Shown piece after piece: positions 22,774 to 36,272 of a stretch of DNA of 64,000 nucleotides (the stretch's first letter is position 1; every line of letters starts with the position of its first letter). Both the position numbers and the translations under genes were made by a program. Source of the DNA: Phocoena phocoena (lineage: Eukaryota; Chordata; Mammalia; Artiodactyla; Phocoenidae); assembly GCF_963924675.1 (NCBI RefSeq), contig NC_089221.1, forward strand, positions 87,974,296 through 88,038,295, in the 5' to 3' direction. The notes beneath the pieces were generated by a model. The model ran no database searches. It saw only the letters and a program-made list of their open reading frames with translations, and had not been told where the DNA came from.

Positions 22774-23389
22774 GATATATGGATTTTAAAATAGAATTTT
22801 TCAGATTAAAATGAGAAATTCAATTCATGTCTTAAACATTTGTCACATAATCCTAATTCATATCCCTTTACTCAGTTTACTGCTGAAAATGTACATTTGG
22901 AGTCAGGAAGCTGGGAGTAGGGGTGTGGGGACCATTAAAACAAGCACAGCCTCCCATCCCACGATCGTAATAGCAACTTTATAAATCAGTCCACAGAGTC
23001 CCTTCCCCCTAATGATCTGCAAAGTACCCATCACAACCTTACAACACATAATGAAATATAATCTAGGGGCCCTCTGGCTCTCCGTGTTTAGAGTATCCTG
23101 CTAAAAAAGGGCTGTTTATCTTCACTCTGTTGCATGACTTCAGACAGGAGCTCCAACTTCAGCCTTTCCTGAAAACCTGTTTGCTTGCTCTCCTGGGGCT
23201 CAGGTGAGCATGGCTCAGCACTTACCAGCCAATCTGATACATAAAGGGGACCACATTCAACGCCTCCAAATCCGTACTTCCAAAGGCTGTATTTAGCGTT
23301 GCAAATATCTGTAGCATTCACATCACAATGAACTGTGGGCCCATCGGCTGGCTGTGGCATCATGCTTGTGGCAGGCAACTTCTGACCTA

Positions 23390-23890
23390 GCTCCGACAAT
23401 CCGCACCTGGTATGCATGCTCTGTGTCTGCCCCTCCCCTCGAGAGTGGGCTGGCCCTGGTTGCTTGCTTCTGGTGAGCAGAATACAGCAAAAGTGATGGG
23501 ATGTCACTTGTGATTATGTTGTAAAAGACTGTGCCCTCCTTTCTCCTTAGCACTCTCGCTCACCTTCTGAAGCAAGGTGCCGCACTGTGAGGTTCTCAGT
23601 GGAAAGGCCCACATGGCAAGGAGCAGAGGGAGACTTCCAGACAAGCGCGTGCAAGAAGCTGACACCTCAGGGCAACAACCCGCAAGGAGCAGAATCCAGC
23701 TAACAATCGTGCGAGTGAGCTACAAACTGAATCCTTCAAATGACTGTCGCTTTGGGAGAGACCCAGACCCAGAGGACGCAGCTAAGCTGCCCCTGGATTC
23801 ATGACCCACAGAAATGGTGAAATAATAAATGCTGTCTTAGCCACAAATTCGGGGGTGATTTGTTACTCAGGAGCCAACTGACATAATGCT
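23390..23890 (+). repeat. MaLR MLT1-type LTR
   Basis: Blocks in order are TGTGTCTGCCCCTCCCCTCG, GAATACAGCAAAAGTGATGG, TAAAAGACTGTG, AAGGCCCACATGGCAAGGAG, ATTCATGACCCACAGAAATG, AATAATAAATGCTGT and GGGGTGATTTGTTACTCAG. They follow the MLT1 group of ERVL-MaLR LTRs, including the terminal polyadenylation region. It is a solitary LTR. The 5' limit is uncertain by tens of bases. Confidence 0.75.
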
Positions 23891-26800
23891 GTGCAATCAT
23901 GGGTTTCCCATGCCCACTTGAGGCTTTAGGACTAAGGCACCGGAGTGCGCTGTGCTGAAGGCTCCCACACAGCAGCTCCTCCCTGATTCTGCTGTCATGT
24001 CTAAACAAACGCACCCCTTAGGAGTTTACTTTTCAAGCTACTGGTACAAGTCCACTTAAAACAGGCCTTGAAGAGAGGTAATTATAAACTGCTGTTGAGG
24101 AAACACTACAAGACATCTCTATTTGTTTTCACTCCGGCATTTAAAAACTGTTTTTCATTTTCCTCCCCATGCCACTTAGCTTTTGCTCATGTAGCCAGCC
24201 TGTGCCGCGTCTCGTAATTAGCATGGTGCCTCACATTAACTCCAAATTGCTGGGGGAACCTAAATGGGCTTTGATACAAAACGTAAACTTAAATCCTAAG
24301 AGAGAATGCCTTTCCTCAAATGTGAGGAACAGAATATAAAGATGGGCTTGAAGACACCGGAAATAAAAGGACTTCAAATAGTAAGTTAAACTTTCTCTTC
24401 GTATCAAAAAACTCCTATTTATCTTTTACACAGGCTATCAAATTAAACATAAACATCATGAGATTTTAAGCAACTCAAAAGCAATCAAGGAAACAAATGT
24501 TCTTCTTCATAAGGAACCGAAAGTTTAGAAGGAGAGGGGTGAGATTCTCATATTTTCTTCACATTTTCAGGCCCAATCCTGTACTCATTAGTTCATTTTA
24601 TCATCCCTCTGCCTAGCCTAATTCATCCTCAAATCGTAATTCCAAGTGTCCCTTGTCAACCTGAGTACTTTGGGAAATTTTATTTTTAAAAAATAATCAG
24701 CTGCTTCTTTTCCAAAGAAATGAGTGTGTGTGTGTTGGCGGGGGGTATTAAAAACACAGTTTTCCATTGTGCTTGCCGCAGACAATATTTCTTAATTTGT
24801 GCCAAGTCAAAAGAAAAGATGGGCTATTGGCTGTTAGCACAGCCCAGTTTTTCCTCTGTAGGTTTTCACGTGGTCTCACATACAACATAAATATATGTAA
24901 ATTAGACAGGTGATGGCAGAATTAAGCATTAATATTCTTTTCACAATACATGCTGAAGAAGTAAAGCCCATTTAAACAAGTGGTACTACGGAAAACGTCT
25001 TGTAGAATTTAATGAGTCAATAAAATCCATTTTGTGTATGTGGGTAGAGGGTAGGGAACAGAAGAAGTGGTGGGAATAGGATAGAGATTAACCAAAGCCA
25101 TATGGACTTCTTGGAAAATGGTTACCAGATCCTCAGGAAAAAGTCTTAAAACAAAAGTTAGGCCTCTTGAAAGAAGACCCCAGCAACAACTTGCAGCTGG
25201 CTATCTGCCCTTCTTAAAAGCAGCACAATACCTAATTTTCATATTAAAAACAAAATCACCAGTTATGATGCAATACATCTCACCAGTCTACCTTCTGAGA
25301 TTTAAAAGTCACGCTTTAATAACCTGCTTTTGGCCCCGGGTTTATCAAGCTTGCACCCTGAGAGCAACCTCAGCCCCCGACTGCTCTGCCCACACAATTC
25401 ATCTCCCACAGCCTGCTGTGTCTCAAGAAGACTTGAATCACTGGCAGGTTAAGGTCAAAGCCCCAGAGGTAAAACTTGGAAATGAGGTTACTAAGTAAAG
25501 GTGGAAGCCTTGGAGAAATTTAAAATATCATGTAAACAACAGATACTTTGATATGGCTCTGGGGATGTTTCTTTTTAAAAAACTAGAAACGGAAGAGGGG
25601 TATTTCCAACAATAAAATAAGGGTAGCGTGTACTCTGCAAGCTAAATCTTGGTTTCCACACCAGGGAACTGTAACAGGGACAAAAAATTAGGGCAGAGTT
25701 CAGGGTGAGAGAAGTAAAATAAGTTCCAGCTGTGCAGCCTCAGACAAAAGAAAAAATAGGAGGTACCCACCCATCACACCCATGCCCCCCCCCCCCCACC
25801 TCTCTACCCCCTTAGGCAAAGTTTCCCTGCAGACGGCTAACCTAAGTGTTATTTAAGTTCCAGCAGCTAAGCCTCAGTAGATCAATTACTTTTTCTTAGC
25901 AACCTCAAATAAATGGCTGAGGACAAATTCTTTCCACGATTTCTAGGAATAAACAAATAAGACATTATGTTTTTGTACCCATTTGTTTGAAGTGTGGGCA
26001 AACTTTTACTTGCTTTTTAAAGCACAGGGACAACAAACCTTGTTTCTACTGCTTATTGAGGAAGGCTAGTCCCATGTATTTGGATATCTGTTAAGGCATG
26101 ACCAAAAAATAAACTGGATTTCAGAGAATGCTTTTAAAATATCCTCTATAAGAAGCATTTCTAATTCTTTTTAAGAAAAATTTAAGTCAGCTTAAACCTC
26201 AGATTCTGAACCTAGACTTGATTTTCTTCCATGATATGACTGGCAGATTCCAGCCCACATAGGCACAGAATGCAACATAACACTTAGATATCATTTGAAT
26301 TGTTAACAAAACCTTAAACACGAGGAAATACATAGTTCAGTTCCTAACTGGATATTTTACTATTTTCCAAAAATTCACTGAACATCTTTGAACAGTTAGG
26401 GAAGAAAAAAAGTTTCCTATTATACACTAGTGTTGTAACTATTTTCTGAGAACTGGGCTTGCCTGAGGCAGTACTACTGAAATGACTGTACCAGGCCTTT
26501 AAGGTCAGATAGTTGTGTCTCTTGTTTGTGGTGATTTTGGTGAATTTCACCTGCTCTACCAAATAGGTATAATCTGACAAAAGAAGACAGGAAAAATGAT
26601 TCATTTATAAAAACTCTTCTTCAGCTAGAAGCCACATAATAAAGGTAATAACAACAAAAACAAAAACTTAGACAAATGCAGAATTCCTAGAATCCCACGG
26701 AGGAACTATTTATATTATTACTTTGACACAGGGCCCTTGGGTCATCTCTGTGATGTGCTATTGGGGTGACAGTTAACTGATAAGCAATGAAAGCCACAAA

Positions 26801-27397
26801 TCCCATTACTCATTTGTACAGTATTAACAGAAACTATGTCATCATCATACAGCACTAATGTAGCAAGACAGCAAATTACTAATAAACATCAAGTCAATAC
26901 GATCCAAAGAAACTCCTAGAAAAAAGTTAATATTTCTTTGAACCTTTCATAACCACTGTCATCCTTATCTTCCTTGGTGAAGGGCCCTGGAAAGGACATG
27001 GGTTAGTGGTTTGAGCGCATGTATAATGATGATCTGAACTTTCTCCCTGGTTCACGCATTCTGACTTGTTTTGTGCCTTGCAGTCCGCTGGTTAACCCAT
27101 ATGGGCTTTGGTTTCCCTGTGAAATTACCCCTCTAGAAGAAAAGTTGAAGTATGACCAACTTTAGAGGGCCTGTGAACTTCTATATTGCACTTGGAAACT
27201 CAGGTGACAGATCCCTTTAGGTCTAGAATATCATTTCACTACTCCACAGATTGATACCATCAGCTCTGCCCGTATTGCTCCCTCCGCACAGCGATTTCCC
27301 TAAAGCAAGCAGCCTCTGGTTCTAAGTGCAAATTTGGGGTGGAGGGAGGGGGAAGAAAGGATCAGCTCTGGATAGTTGTGACAAAAAGTTATATATG

Positions 27398-27593
27398 GGC
27401 TTCCCTGGTGGCGCAGTGGTTGAGACTCTGCTTGCCGATGCAGGGGACACGGGTTCGTGCCCCGGTCCGGGAAGATCCCACGTGCTGCGGAGCAGCTGGG
27501 CCCGTGAGCCATGGCCGCTGAGCCTGCACGTCCGGAACCTGTGCTCCACAACGGGAGAGGCCACAATAGTGAGAGGCCCGCGTACCGCAAAAA
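27398..27593 (+). mobile_element. CHR-type SINE
   Basis: An almost complete copy from GGCTTCCCTGGTGGCGCAGT to GCGTACCGC-A(n). Target duplications AAAAAGTTATATATG (27383-27397) and AAAAAGTTATTTATG (27594-27608) differ at one base. It lies about 840 bp from an oppositely oriented copy at 28429. Confidence 0.95.
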
Positions 27594-28428
27594 AAAAAGT
27601 TATTTATGAGGCATAAGGGAAACCAGGGGGACAAGTGTGACCCTTTACTTCTAGCCTAAATTAGACAAACTGGATTCTCCCATAGTTTTGTGTGTATGGA
27701 GGCTGGGCGTGGAGGGCAAAGGGGTTTACGTGAGGATGTGCACTGAAGCTGGGGTGAGAGTTTAGAGAAATCGGAAAGGGCAGTGAAAGACCCTGTTCCT
27801 TTTGGAAAAATCATGCTTAGATTCCGTGAGTTCTTTTTTCCAACCCGTTTTAAGAGTGTGAGCATGCGATTAGATTAGAGGGACACTGCCAAAGATGAGG
27901 ACATAAATCCTGTAGAGAAGCAACCGGGCTGCGCACGGAGACGGCCTCTGCAACTGCACAGACTAACTGTGCTACAGCGATGGCCCTAAATAAAACCAGT
28001 CCGGAGGCGGTGCAGACATTGCCCCCATGCCCACGCCCATCTCTGGATATTGTGCTGCTGTAAATGGTTCCTACTCCTGTCTTTAATATTCTTTTGCATC
28101 ACATCTGGGTAAAGATCTCTCTCCACAAATCAGTCGTTTCTTTGGCTGTTCTTAGTCACAGGTCACGGTCCCCCCACTGTCTGCCATCTCTGGTGGTATG
28201 ATTCGTATCTAGGCAGGAGTAGCATTTGTTTGGGCAGTAGGCCCCTAAAGGAACCCTAAGAGGCCTGAACAAATTAATGTTCTCTGGAAAGTTGAGTTCT
28301 GCCAAGGATGGAGTTATTTAGGCACCAGGACTGTACATTTTGTTTCACACCAAAAATGCTTTCCTTGATGAAGAATTTATGTTGACGGAGTGAATAAAAT
28401 AAAAGCTAACGATAGGGACTGTATTCTT

Positions 28429-28640
28429 TTTTTTTTTTTTTTTTTTTTGTGGTACGTGGGCCTCTCACTGCTGCGGCCTCTTCCGTTGCGGAGCACAGGC
28501 TCCGGACGCGCAGGCTCAGCGGCCTGGCTCACGGGCCCAGCCGCTCCGCGGCATGTGGGATCTTCCCGGACCGGGGCACGAAGCTGTGTCCCCTGCATCG
28601 GGAGGCGGACTCTCAACCACTGCGCCACCAGGGAAGCCCA
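28429..28640 (-). mobile_element. CHR-type SINE
   Basis: Minus-strand copy with T(21) tail, GGTACGTGGGCC end and ACCAGGGAAGCCC head. Perfect 15-bp duplications AGGGACTGTATTCTT lie at 28414-28428 and 28641-28655. A few bases are deleted around the GGCCATGGCTC block found in the other copies. Confidence 0.95.
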
Positions 28641-28719
28641 AGGGACTGTATTCTTGTCTGCTCTGGTTGTCTCTAGGTAGGACCATTTCCAGTCAAGTTA
28701 ATGGCTGTGCATTCCAGGG

Positions 28720-29150
28720 CATCACGCCACAGATAGCAGCCAGGGTCTTTCATAATCTGCCTGACCCTGATTTCCTTCTTTCTCTCTCCTATTCTTTTCC
28801 CTCCTTCAATCCACATTAACAGCTAGTCCCAACAATCTTTCCTCTCAGAACCTCCCTGGCTCCCTTTTCTCATGTGACCCTCCCTTTGACTCTTAAAAAT
28901 CCCAGCTTGCTCTGGCCACGTGAGGTATTTCTCCATTTTTCCAACACACAACCCTTCTGGGTTCTTACACTGGTCTGTTTCTGTCCCCTTGGTAGCACAC
29001 AACCCATATTTTGTTTTTTCTCAGAGCTGGCTGCTACACTGCATCTCTGCTACTAGAGTTATGAGTTTCCGGCGGGCAGGAGCTGTGCTGGGTTCTCAGT
29101 TCTGGGGAGTCCACTGCTTTGTTCATAACGTGTTTGATAAAGATGTGATT
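28720..29150 (+). repeat. Probable L2 remnant
   Basis: CATAATCTGCCTGACCCTGA, the long C/T-rich body and GGCGGGCAGGAGCTGTGCTG follow the order of the L2 3' end (cctgcatgatctggcccctg, then gagggcagggaccttgtctg). It is old and divergent, and the limits are approximate. Confidence 0.5.
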
Positions 29151-30387
29151 AGTCTACAGGTAACAAAAATCTGTATAGCTGCAAAGTGATTTGTTGACCA
29201 AATATAAACAAACTCAGGATTAGAATAAAAAAGAAAAATGAAGAGAGTGGTTAAGGAATTTTTTTTTTTTTTTTTTTTTTTTTAAATCCCCTTTCCTGGA
29301 AGGTTCCTCAGCCCTCTCTACTGGCTCCTTCTTACGGAATGATGTTGGAAATTGTGACTTGATAGCCAAAACCCAAAGAGACATACAAAATTCAAGCAGG
29401 TGTTATTTTCATGGTTTTGCGTATGTGGTCTAAGAGATAAGAAGTTAATGAGGGGAATGTGGGCATCATTAAAGCCAAAAACATGCAGAATCTCATCAAA
29501 TACCCAGCCTCAGTAGGGGTTGCAGGCCTCTCCAGTAAACAGGAGAATAAAGGCAAGTGGTGCTAGAATCCAGGTGACCACGGGGCTGCTTTCAGTAAGG
29601 ACAGGAAAGTGATGTTTGGGGTGATTATGATCGAAGGTGAGAGTGAAGCCATCTGGCTGAAACCCTCTAGTCATTAAGAAGCCTTGGCAAGTTAAGGTAC
29701 CTCAAATGTTAAATGAGAACGTAATCCCAAAATTGTGCTGAGGGGATACAACCATACTTTAGTCACAGTTGAGTTTAAAAACAAAGTAGAGGCATTTTTA
29801 AAAGAATCAAGACCACAGAGCTAGTAAATTTTGTGTTAAAAAAGCAGCTGAGAATGTGGAACTTTAATAAGCTGTAAGGTGTAGGAATACTTTGGCCATT
29901 TAGAGTAACATGTCAGACATGTAACTCCAATTTAAAATATGTAATGGAACAACTATTTAGACTTGTACTAAGTGAAATTTTAGGTTGATATGCAGTTTTA
30001 AACCATTTAAGAGAACTAAAACCTCATCTTGTTTTTAAGTTTAATTATGATGAATGATAAGAATTACTTAAGTACTTGGTAATTTTTATAGTCAACTTAA
30101 GTACTTAAAAAGGAAAGAAAATATATTAAATCTTTAATGGTTAGAGGAGTTTAATTAACCAAATTTGTAAATAGAGCCAAATACTTAAATTTACTCATAT
30201 ATAGAATAGTAAGATGTATAAACTAATCTGAATAGGCAAAATTTGATGTTTTACAGAATTATTTTTAAAAATTTGTTACTTTAATAAATCAAATATCAAA
30301 ATTTAAATCCAAACTAACTTTTAAAATAATCTTTCTTAAGACAAAGTACTATCCTGAATATTTCTGGCTTATTCAGTTTTTACTTCA

Positions 30388-30600
30388 TTTATTTATTCCT
30401 TCCAAATTTTTTTTTTGTATGCCTGCTTTGTACCAAGCACTGTGTCAAGTTTTGGAAACACTGTGGTGTATTAAAAAACGGTTCGTGCTTCTGGAGCTTA
30501 CAGTTTAATTGGGATAGAGACAATAAACCAGGAAACAAACAAATCCCTAACTGCCAATTATACTAGGACCTATAGAAAGGAACATCTAGCTCCTGAATAA
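30388..30600 (-). repeat. L2 3' end fragment
   Basis: CATTTATTTATTCCTTCC, CTTTGTACCAAGCACTGTGT, TTCTGGAGCTTACAGTTTAA and GACAATAAACCAGG match the reversed L2 tail. Confidence 0.75.
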
Positions 30601-32015
30601 GCCAGAAATATTCAGGTCTGTATATTACAAAAAAACCCCAAAGGGACCAAGGTGTCGAAACTTGAAATCTTCACTGACTGATGGGCTATGTTTTTCACTC
30701 TCTGAATATTACTTCTATATTTCCTCTTGCTAAAATGCAGAGAAATCTCATAGCTAGATGAAAACTTTGCCCACTTTATTGCTGCAGCAAACTTTTTGAG
30801 ATATTTGTTTACTATCTGATTTGCCAGAAAGCCTCGTTTACCAAGCAGATGACGCACAGATGATACCAAGATGAGATAATAAAAGGTTGATACATTACAA
30901 TTATGACTCTAATATGAAGTATAGTAAATAAATCAATGATGTATTTTTTAAAGCTTCTAGTATTTGAGAAGTCCACAGAATGGAGAAAAGGATAACCATA
31001 CTTCAAAACATGTTCCTATTTCTTAAGAAATCTGTGAAGCTAGCATATAAACACAAGCATTCTATCCACGAGCTATGATATTAATACCAGGAATCACATT
31101 TTGATACTGATTCCATATGTCATATTAACAGGATTTTTTTTTTTTGTATATAGCATGGCATTTGGGGCAAAAAATTCATTTTATTTTTCTTCTGCTTAGT
31201 AGAAGAAAAAGTATGTACTCTTGGGTCAACTTATCTTTTTAATCTAAGAGGTCTCAGTTGAAATTGGCTTTGAAGTTTTGCTAATTACAAAACTCAATAG
31301 GGGTTTTTCCTTATTTGGTATAACTCATATTTCTATTCATTAACCCCAGTTTTAAAAAGATTAAAAAGTCTGAAGAGAAACAACTTAAAAGTTTGAAGAA
31401 CAGCCTCTCCCCTGTGATACCTTTAGATGCTTCAAGTGCAAACTTCCCCCCATACTATCTAATTATAAATCTTTTGTGGTTATGGGAAGGGGAGGTAAAA
31501 CTTACACATTCCGAACTTCGTAACTGCACAGTGCTGCAGGGAGATGAGAAATCATCAATTTTTTGTACATTCTATATATTGGGAATGTCAGCCTGAGTCA
31601 CAAGGAAATCAGGGTTCTGAAGGGCCATCCTGCTAGCTGCTTTTCTCAGGGCCAAGCCACTGGGTTCAGATGCTTTCATTCTGGTGAAAAGATCATTACC
31701 AGGCGGCTCTGGGGAAGTTGGCCCTCCTGTAAGTGTACTCCTTTGTTATGAATATGGAACAGATGGAGCCAAATCTATCTGCTCCGTAGGAACAAAAACA
31801 CTTACAACCCAGCTCTCTCTATTAAAGACTCTACTTAGCTCCTTTATACCATCGGCTTTCTGTGCACTGCTGTGAGGTTTTGACTTTATAGAAAAAGGCA
31901 CTTCATAAAAGCAACAGTTCTTACTCTTAAACCAAAGTGGCCTAAGAACTAAAAAAGATGAATACATGGTTTCACCCACAGGACTCCTTGGAGATATGCA
32001 GATATTCAGTTAGGG

Positions 32016-32017
<2 letters not shown>

Positions 32018-32051
<34 letters not shown>
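32018..32051. repeat. (GT)17 microsatellite
   Basis: An uninterrupted GT tract of about 34 nt within intron 2, likely polymorphic. Confidence 0.97.
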
Positions 32052-32055
<4 letters not shown>

Positions 32056-34339
32056 GGAAGACAGTATTCAATTCTGGTGAATGCCTGCATTAAAACAACA
32101 TGAAAATACAGAGGAGAGCGATGAAGATGTCATGTTTCTCATTATGAGGATGGCATCTAATTGCTCTAGCATAATAAAATGCCAGGATTTAATTTTGTAT
32201 ATATGTCTGTAAGGCTAGCGAGGGCTGCCTTGAACAAAAAATATGACTTATGCATAACAAAATCACGCGGGTAAATATAATTAGTAATTACGACCTATCA
32301 CAAAACAAAGGGTATACGATGAGTCCTCCCCATGAAAAATAGTAATAATTACATTCAGCGTCATGCCAATTTGTTTTTATAATCGGAAAGATGTAAACAC
32401 TGCAGGTAAAACCAATGTTTGCGCTTGTTTATCATGCTGATGGGCCGAAACACATCCACGGGCCATCCCCACAGTGTGCTGTTGCCAAGATATGCACGTT
32501 GACAGATAGCTGGGTAAGTCTCACAGGATTCAGGGTGTGGATGCCCAAGGGTAGATGCACCTCCCCTTGATGGCAACAGAGGGAAAGGAGTGTCTGCCTT
32601 ATTTCATTACATTTATTATACTGATACATTTACAGTCTGACTGCCTCTTCGGAGATAATTGAAAAAAGAAATTCTGTGGCAGGATGCTTGGATTCTGACT
32701 AAATCAAGTCTTCGAGCGAATTTCCTTCTGCCAGTGGAAGCACAGCTTGCCCGAAGTCGTAACCTTTGTGGGAGGAAAGGAACTGGCCTTGAAGCAGATC
32801 ATGAAGCAGATGTTTTATGCCAAATCAGAGTCTGGGGATACGTAGGCTACTGCAAATAAAACTCCTCTTCTGTCTGTTCAATCATTTCAATTCCCTGCAG
32901 TGTGAAATATGAACTTGCCAACAAATGGCTAGGGTGCTGTGCCTCGCAGCAGGGGGGGAAAGTGCCACAGCTGTGCCAGAGCCTGGAAAACTTGAGACGC
33001 GCATGACATGTTCATTAGTTCTCCTGTTCAGCCAGGCCCGAACCAGGCCTTTCTCCGGAACCCATAACGCTGGGCAGGAGCAGGACTGCTGACTCCGCCC
33101 AGGAGCCAAAGACATGCTTTCCACCAGCATGAGATGCACAACTTGGCCTGACCTCTTGGATGACCCCAGAAGGTTAGTCTTTAAAACAAGAAATCATCGG
33201 GGTACGAACAGATTGAAAAAAAGATGTCTGAAAATGATCACAGCTTTTCTCTAACTTAAGCCTGCTCTGTGAGCAGTAAAAAAGTGAAGGACTGAAATGT
33301 ACTTCGAGCCTCAAAGCATCTATGGGAGACTGCAATGTCCCCATGAAGAACTCATCAGAAAGGTTATCAGAAAGATACCTTGTCTTTATCAGAAAGATGA
33401 AATTGTGGAAACTGTCCGGCTCGCCTGTCACCGGCAGGTGGAACACTAGTTCCTTCTAGGTTGATTCCACATTACAGTTTCCCAATTAAAAAAATGGTTA
33501 ATTTATCTAAATTAAAGTAAAATTAGAGTAACAAGTTTCAATGTGAGGTCTTTTGCAGCATACTGAACACACGTATTCACATATCCCCTTATGCTGTAAT
33601 TCTAGATTATAAATATCCCATATTCACATGCTTTCTAGTGCCACATTCTTTCAAGTTTTAATCAGGAGCTCCTTAAATAGAAGTCATTTGCATCTGTAAA
33701 CATTCCCTTGCAGTAGTACTTAGCAGTAAATTCTCTTTGTGAAGAGCTATTTTAAAAGGAAAATAAAACTTAATATGGAATAACAATCAAACACAGGCGT
33801 AAAAAGTTAAATCAGAGGCTTGAGAAGCCTATCTAACATCTTTATGCAATTTCTGAAAAAATGTTTTAAGTTTCCCAATCTTAAAATAGCCCAGAATCAT
33901 ATAGGTTATTCTGGATGTCGGATTACAGGAATACTAGTCATATAATCCAAAGCATGACCTAAATCATAGGGGCATTTTCAAGAAATGAAATGAGTTTGAA
34001 ATCATTTATTACTTTGAAACGAGGCCAAATAAGTACACATGGTTCAAGCTCGAAATGATAGACCATTATCACAACGAATGGCCAAGTTCTCATTAGTTTG
34101 GCATTTCTAAATGAAGGCTGTAGTCAATAAATCTGTCGCACAATGGTTACAAATTATTGTTTTAAGGGATTAATAACAAGACCTATATTTTTACTTTAGG
34201 ATTCTTTTGGTGCAAATTACTCTAGAATATTATTTCCCCATAATGTTTCTTTTTCTCTATTTAACTTGACCAAATACAAATTAGAAACATAAAATTATTG
34301 CTTAACTGATATGGAACTTGGTGGGAGGGAACTTCATTT

Positions 34340-34570
34340 CAGGATAGCTACCCATTTATCTACTATTTCTATGCACCAGGCACTGTGCCAGGTTTCTTAA
34401 ATTTAATCCTCAGAACAGTTCTACAAGGCAGATATCATTATCCTCATTTTAGAGAGGAGGAAACTGAGGCTTAGAGGGATAAGTAGTTAGCTGATGCCAT
34501 ACATAGCTAGCGTATGGCAGAGCAGACATTCAAATCCAAGTCTTTCTGATGCCAAAACTATACAACCTCA
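34340..34570 (-). repeat. MIR element
   Basis: CACCAGGCACTGTGCCAGGT, CTCATTTTAGAGAGGAGGAA, ACTGAGGCTTAGAGGGATAA and TTCAAATCCAAGTCTTTCTG match the reverse complement of MIR. Confidence 0.85.
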
Positions 34571-35549
34571 GTTTACAGTATAAATCATACTTTTCTTCAT
34601 GACAGCCCCACTTCAAATATTTGTTTCATAATTTCCCATAAGTTCTTAAAAGTCCTTCCAAAAAGTCTGGGGGTAGATTAAAACTTGGTGGAACTTGACT
34701 ATGTAGTCTTAAGCATTCGCAGTGGGTTTTAGTAAGAAAACCAAGCAAGAGTTTTGCTGCAGAGACATGCCCTATGCCTATTTCCTAATCAGATGGCATG
34801 TCACGAAAAAGCCTTTTAATATTATATTACTATAACTGATGTACTCCTAAGTACCCCTATGCACCACTGTAGGAGGAAATATGAAACAAAACACAGTCAC
34901 CCAATGTTCCAAAAAGAAAACAGAAAATTGGCAGCGTCCTTAGTACACACAGCCTTAAAGGAGAGATTTCTCAGCCTGGCATTGCTGTCTCTGACCTCAT
35001 GGCATCCCTTGGGATTTAGGCGGCTCTTGCCTGCTCCCACTCCTGTGGTACCTTAGCCTTGGCCCCGAGGAGAAGTAAATTAGCTGACAACGTTGTGGCA
35101 CAAGAACCGAAATTCACATGTTAAGCAGAAATTCCTCTTCTCCAAAACCCAACTCAGAGGGTTGTGTCTGGGGGAGAGGCCTGCTGAGCCCAAAGCCGCC
35201 TGCCTGTATATATATAGAGTCAACCGCCTTTCCTGATGCCTCAGTAAAATAACGGATGCAGCAGATTCACTAACTTTTACCTTAAATTCAATAAGGATAT
35301 GGGTTCATTAATAAAGTGCACCAAGGGTGATTTTGTATCTATTTCTTCTTTTTCTCTTGCAGTATAGGTATTTGATCCATGAATGTCCTACTCAACACAC
35401 ATGTAACATTTTTTTCTGCACCATCAATTTTCCAAGAATTCCTCCTCTTAATGGACTGCATCCAAAGGATCCCATCCAGCCAGAGAAACAAAAGACCCTG
35501 CTCCACTTTGGACAAATGGACAAGAGTCCCAAGTGATCCTGGCAGAACC

Positions 35550-36272
35550 TAAGTCAGATCATGTTACTCCTCAGCTGTAAACCCTCCAACAGCTCCCATC
35601 TCACTCAAGAGTGAAATCCCGGATCCTTACCACGGTGCACCACGACCCCGCCCTCTAATCCATCACACACACACTTGCACACATTTACAGAGCTCTCCCC
35701 CAACCCCGCCACCACTCATCCTGTCCCAACCGTGCGGACGTAGACAGGCAACTCTCCTCAGGCCCTTAGTGTTTTTCTGTTCCCTCTGCCCAGAAAGCCC
35801 TTTTGCCAGACAGACACGTAGTTTGCTGCCTCACTTCTTTTACGTTCCTCCTCAAGTGTTAACTATTAGAAAAGCCTTTCCTGATCACTCACTTTCTATT
35901 TATCACCGCTATATAATTATAGACATATATAATTATATAAACTTATATTGATCACCTTATATGTAAAGATAGATAACCCATATAGATATATTTTTAATAC
36001 ATTATATATTAAATATATATAAAATAGTGATTTTTCCCTACCTCTATATTGCCTATTCTGTTTTATTTTTTCATCCTAGCATTTACCAACTGCATGACGT
36101 ATTGCATATTTATTTATCTGCTTGTTTATCCCCCTCCCCACCCCCTGGCTCTTCATTAGATTGTAGGCTCCATTAAAGCAGGGCTTTTGCCTATTTTTTT
36201 CTCTACTGTAGTCACAGAATCTAAAATATATCTAGCCAGCAGTATGCACTCAATAAGTATTTGTTGAAGGAA
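35550..36272 (+). repeat. L2 (LINE-2) 3' end with internal AT-rich tract
   Basis: The sequence follows L2 from GATCATGTTACTCCTCAGCT, through AACCCTCCAACAGCTCCCAT, CTTACCACGGTGCACCACGA and TCTGTTCCCTCTGCCCAGAA. It ends at GATTGTAGGCTCCATTAAAG and CAATAAGTATTTGTTGAAGG. The middle (about 35915-36035) is a very AT-rich TATA-like tract that looks like microsatellite decay. It is the longest ancient LINE piece in the window. Confidence 0.85.

Noticed and set aside
23088..23507. Minus-strand open frame of 139 codons
   Set aside because: Overlaps the start of the MLT1-type LTR on the opposite strand and has no recognisable domain.
25118..25498. Open frame of 126 codons on the plus strand in intron 2
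   Set aside because: No recognisable domain or family and no splice or promoter context. Its length is expected by chance in 64 kb.
29260..29283. T run as another tail-only retro-insertion
   Set aside because: The flanks (GGTTAAGGAA and AAATCCCC) show no direct repeat, so replication slippage is a simpler explanation.
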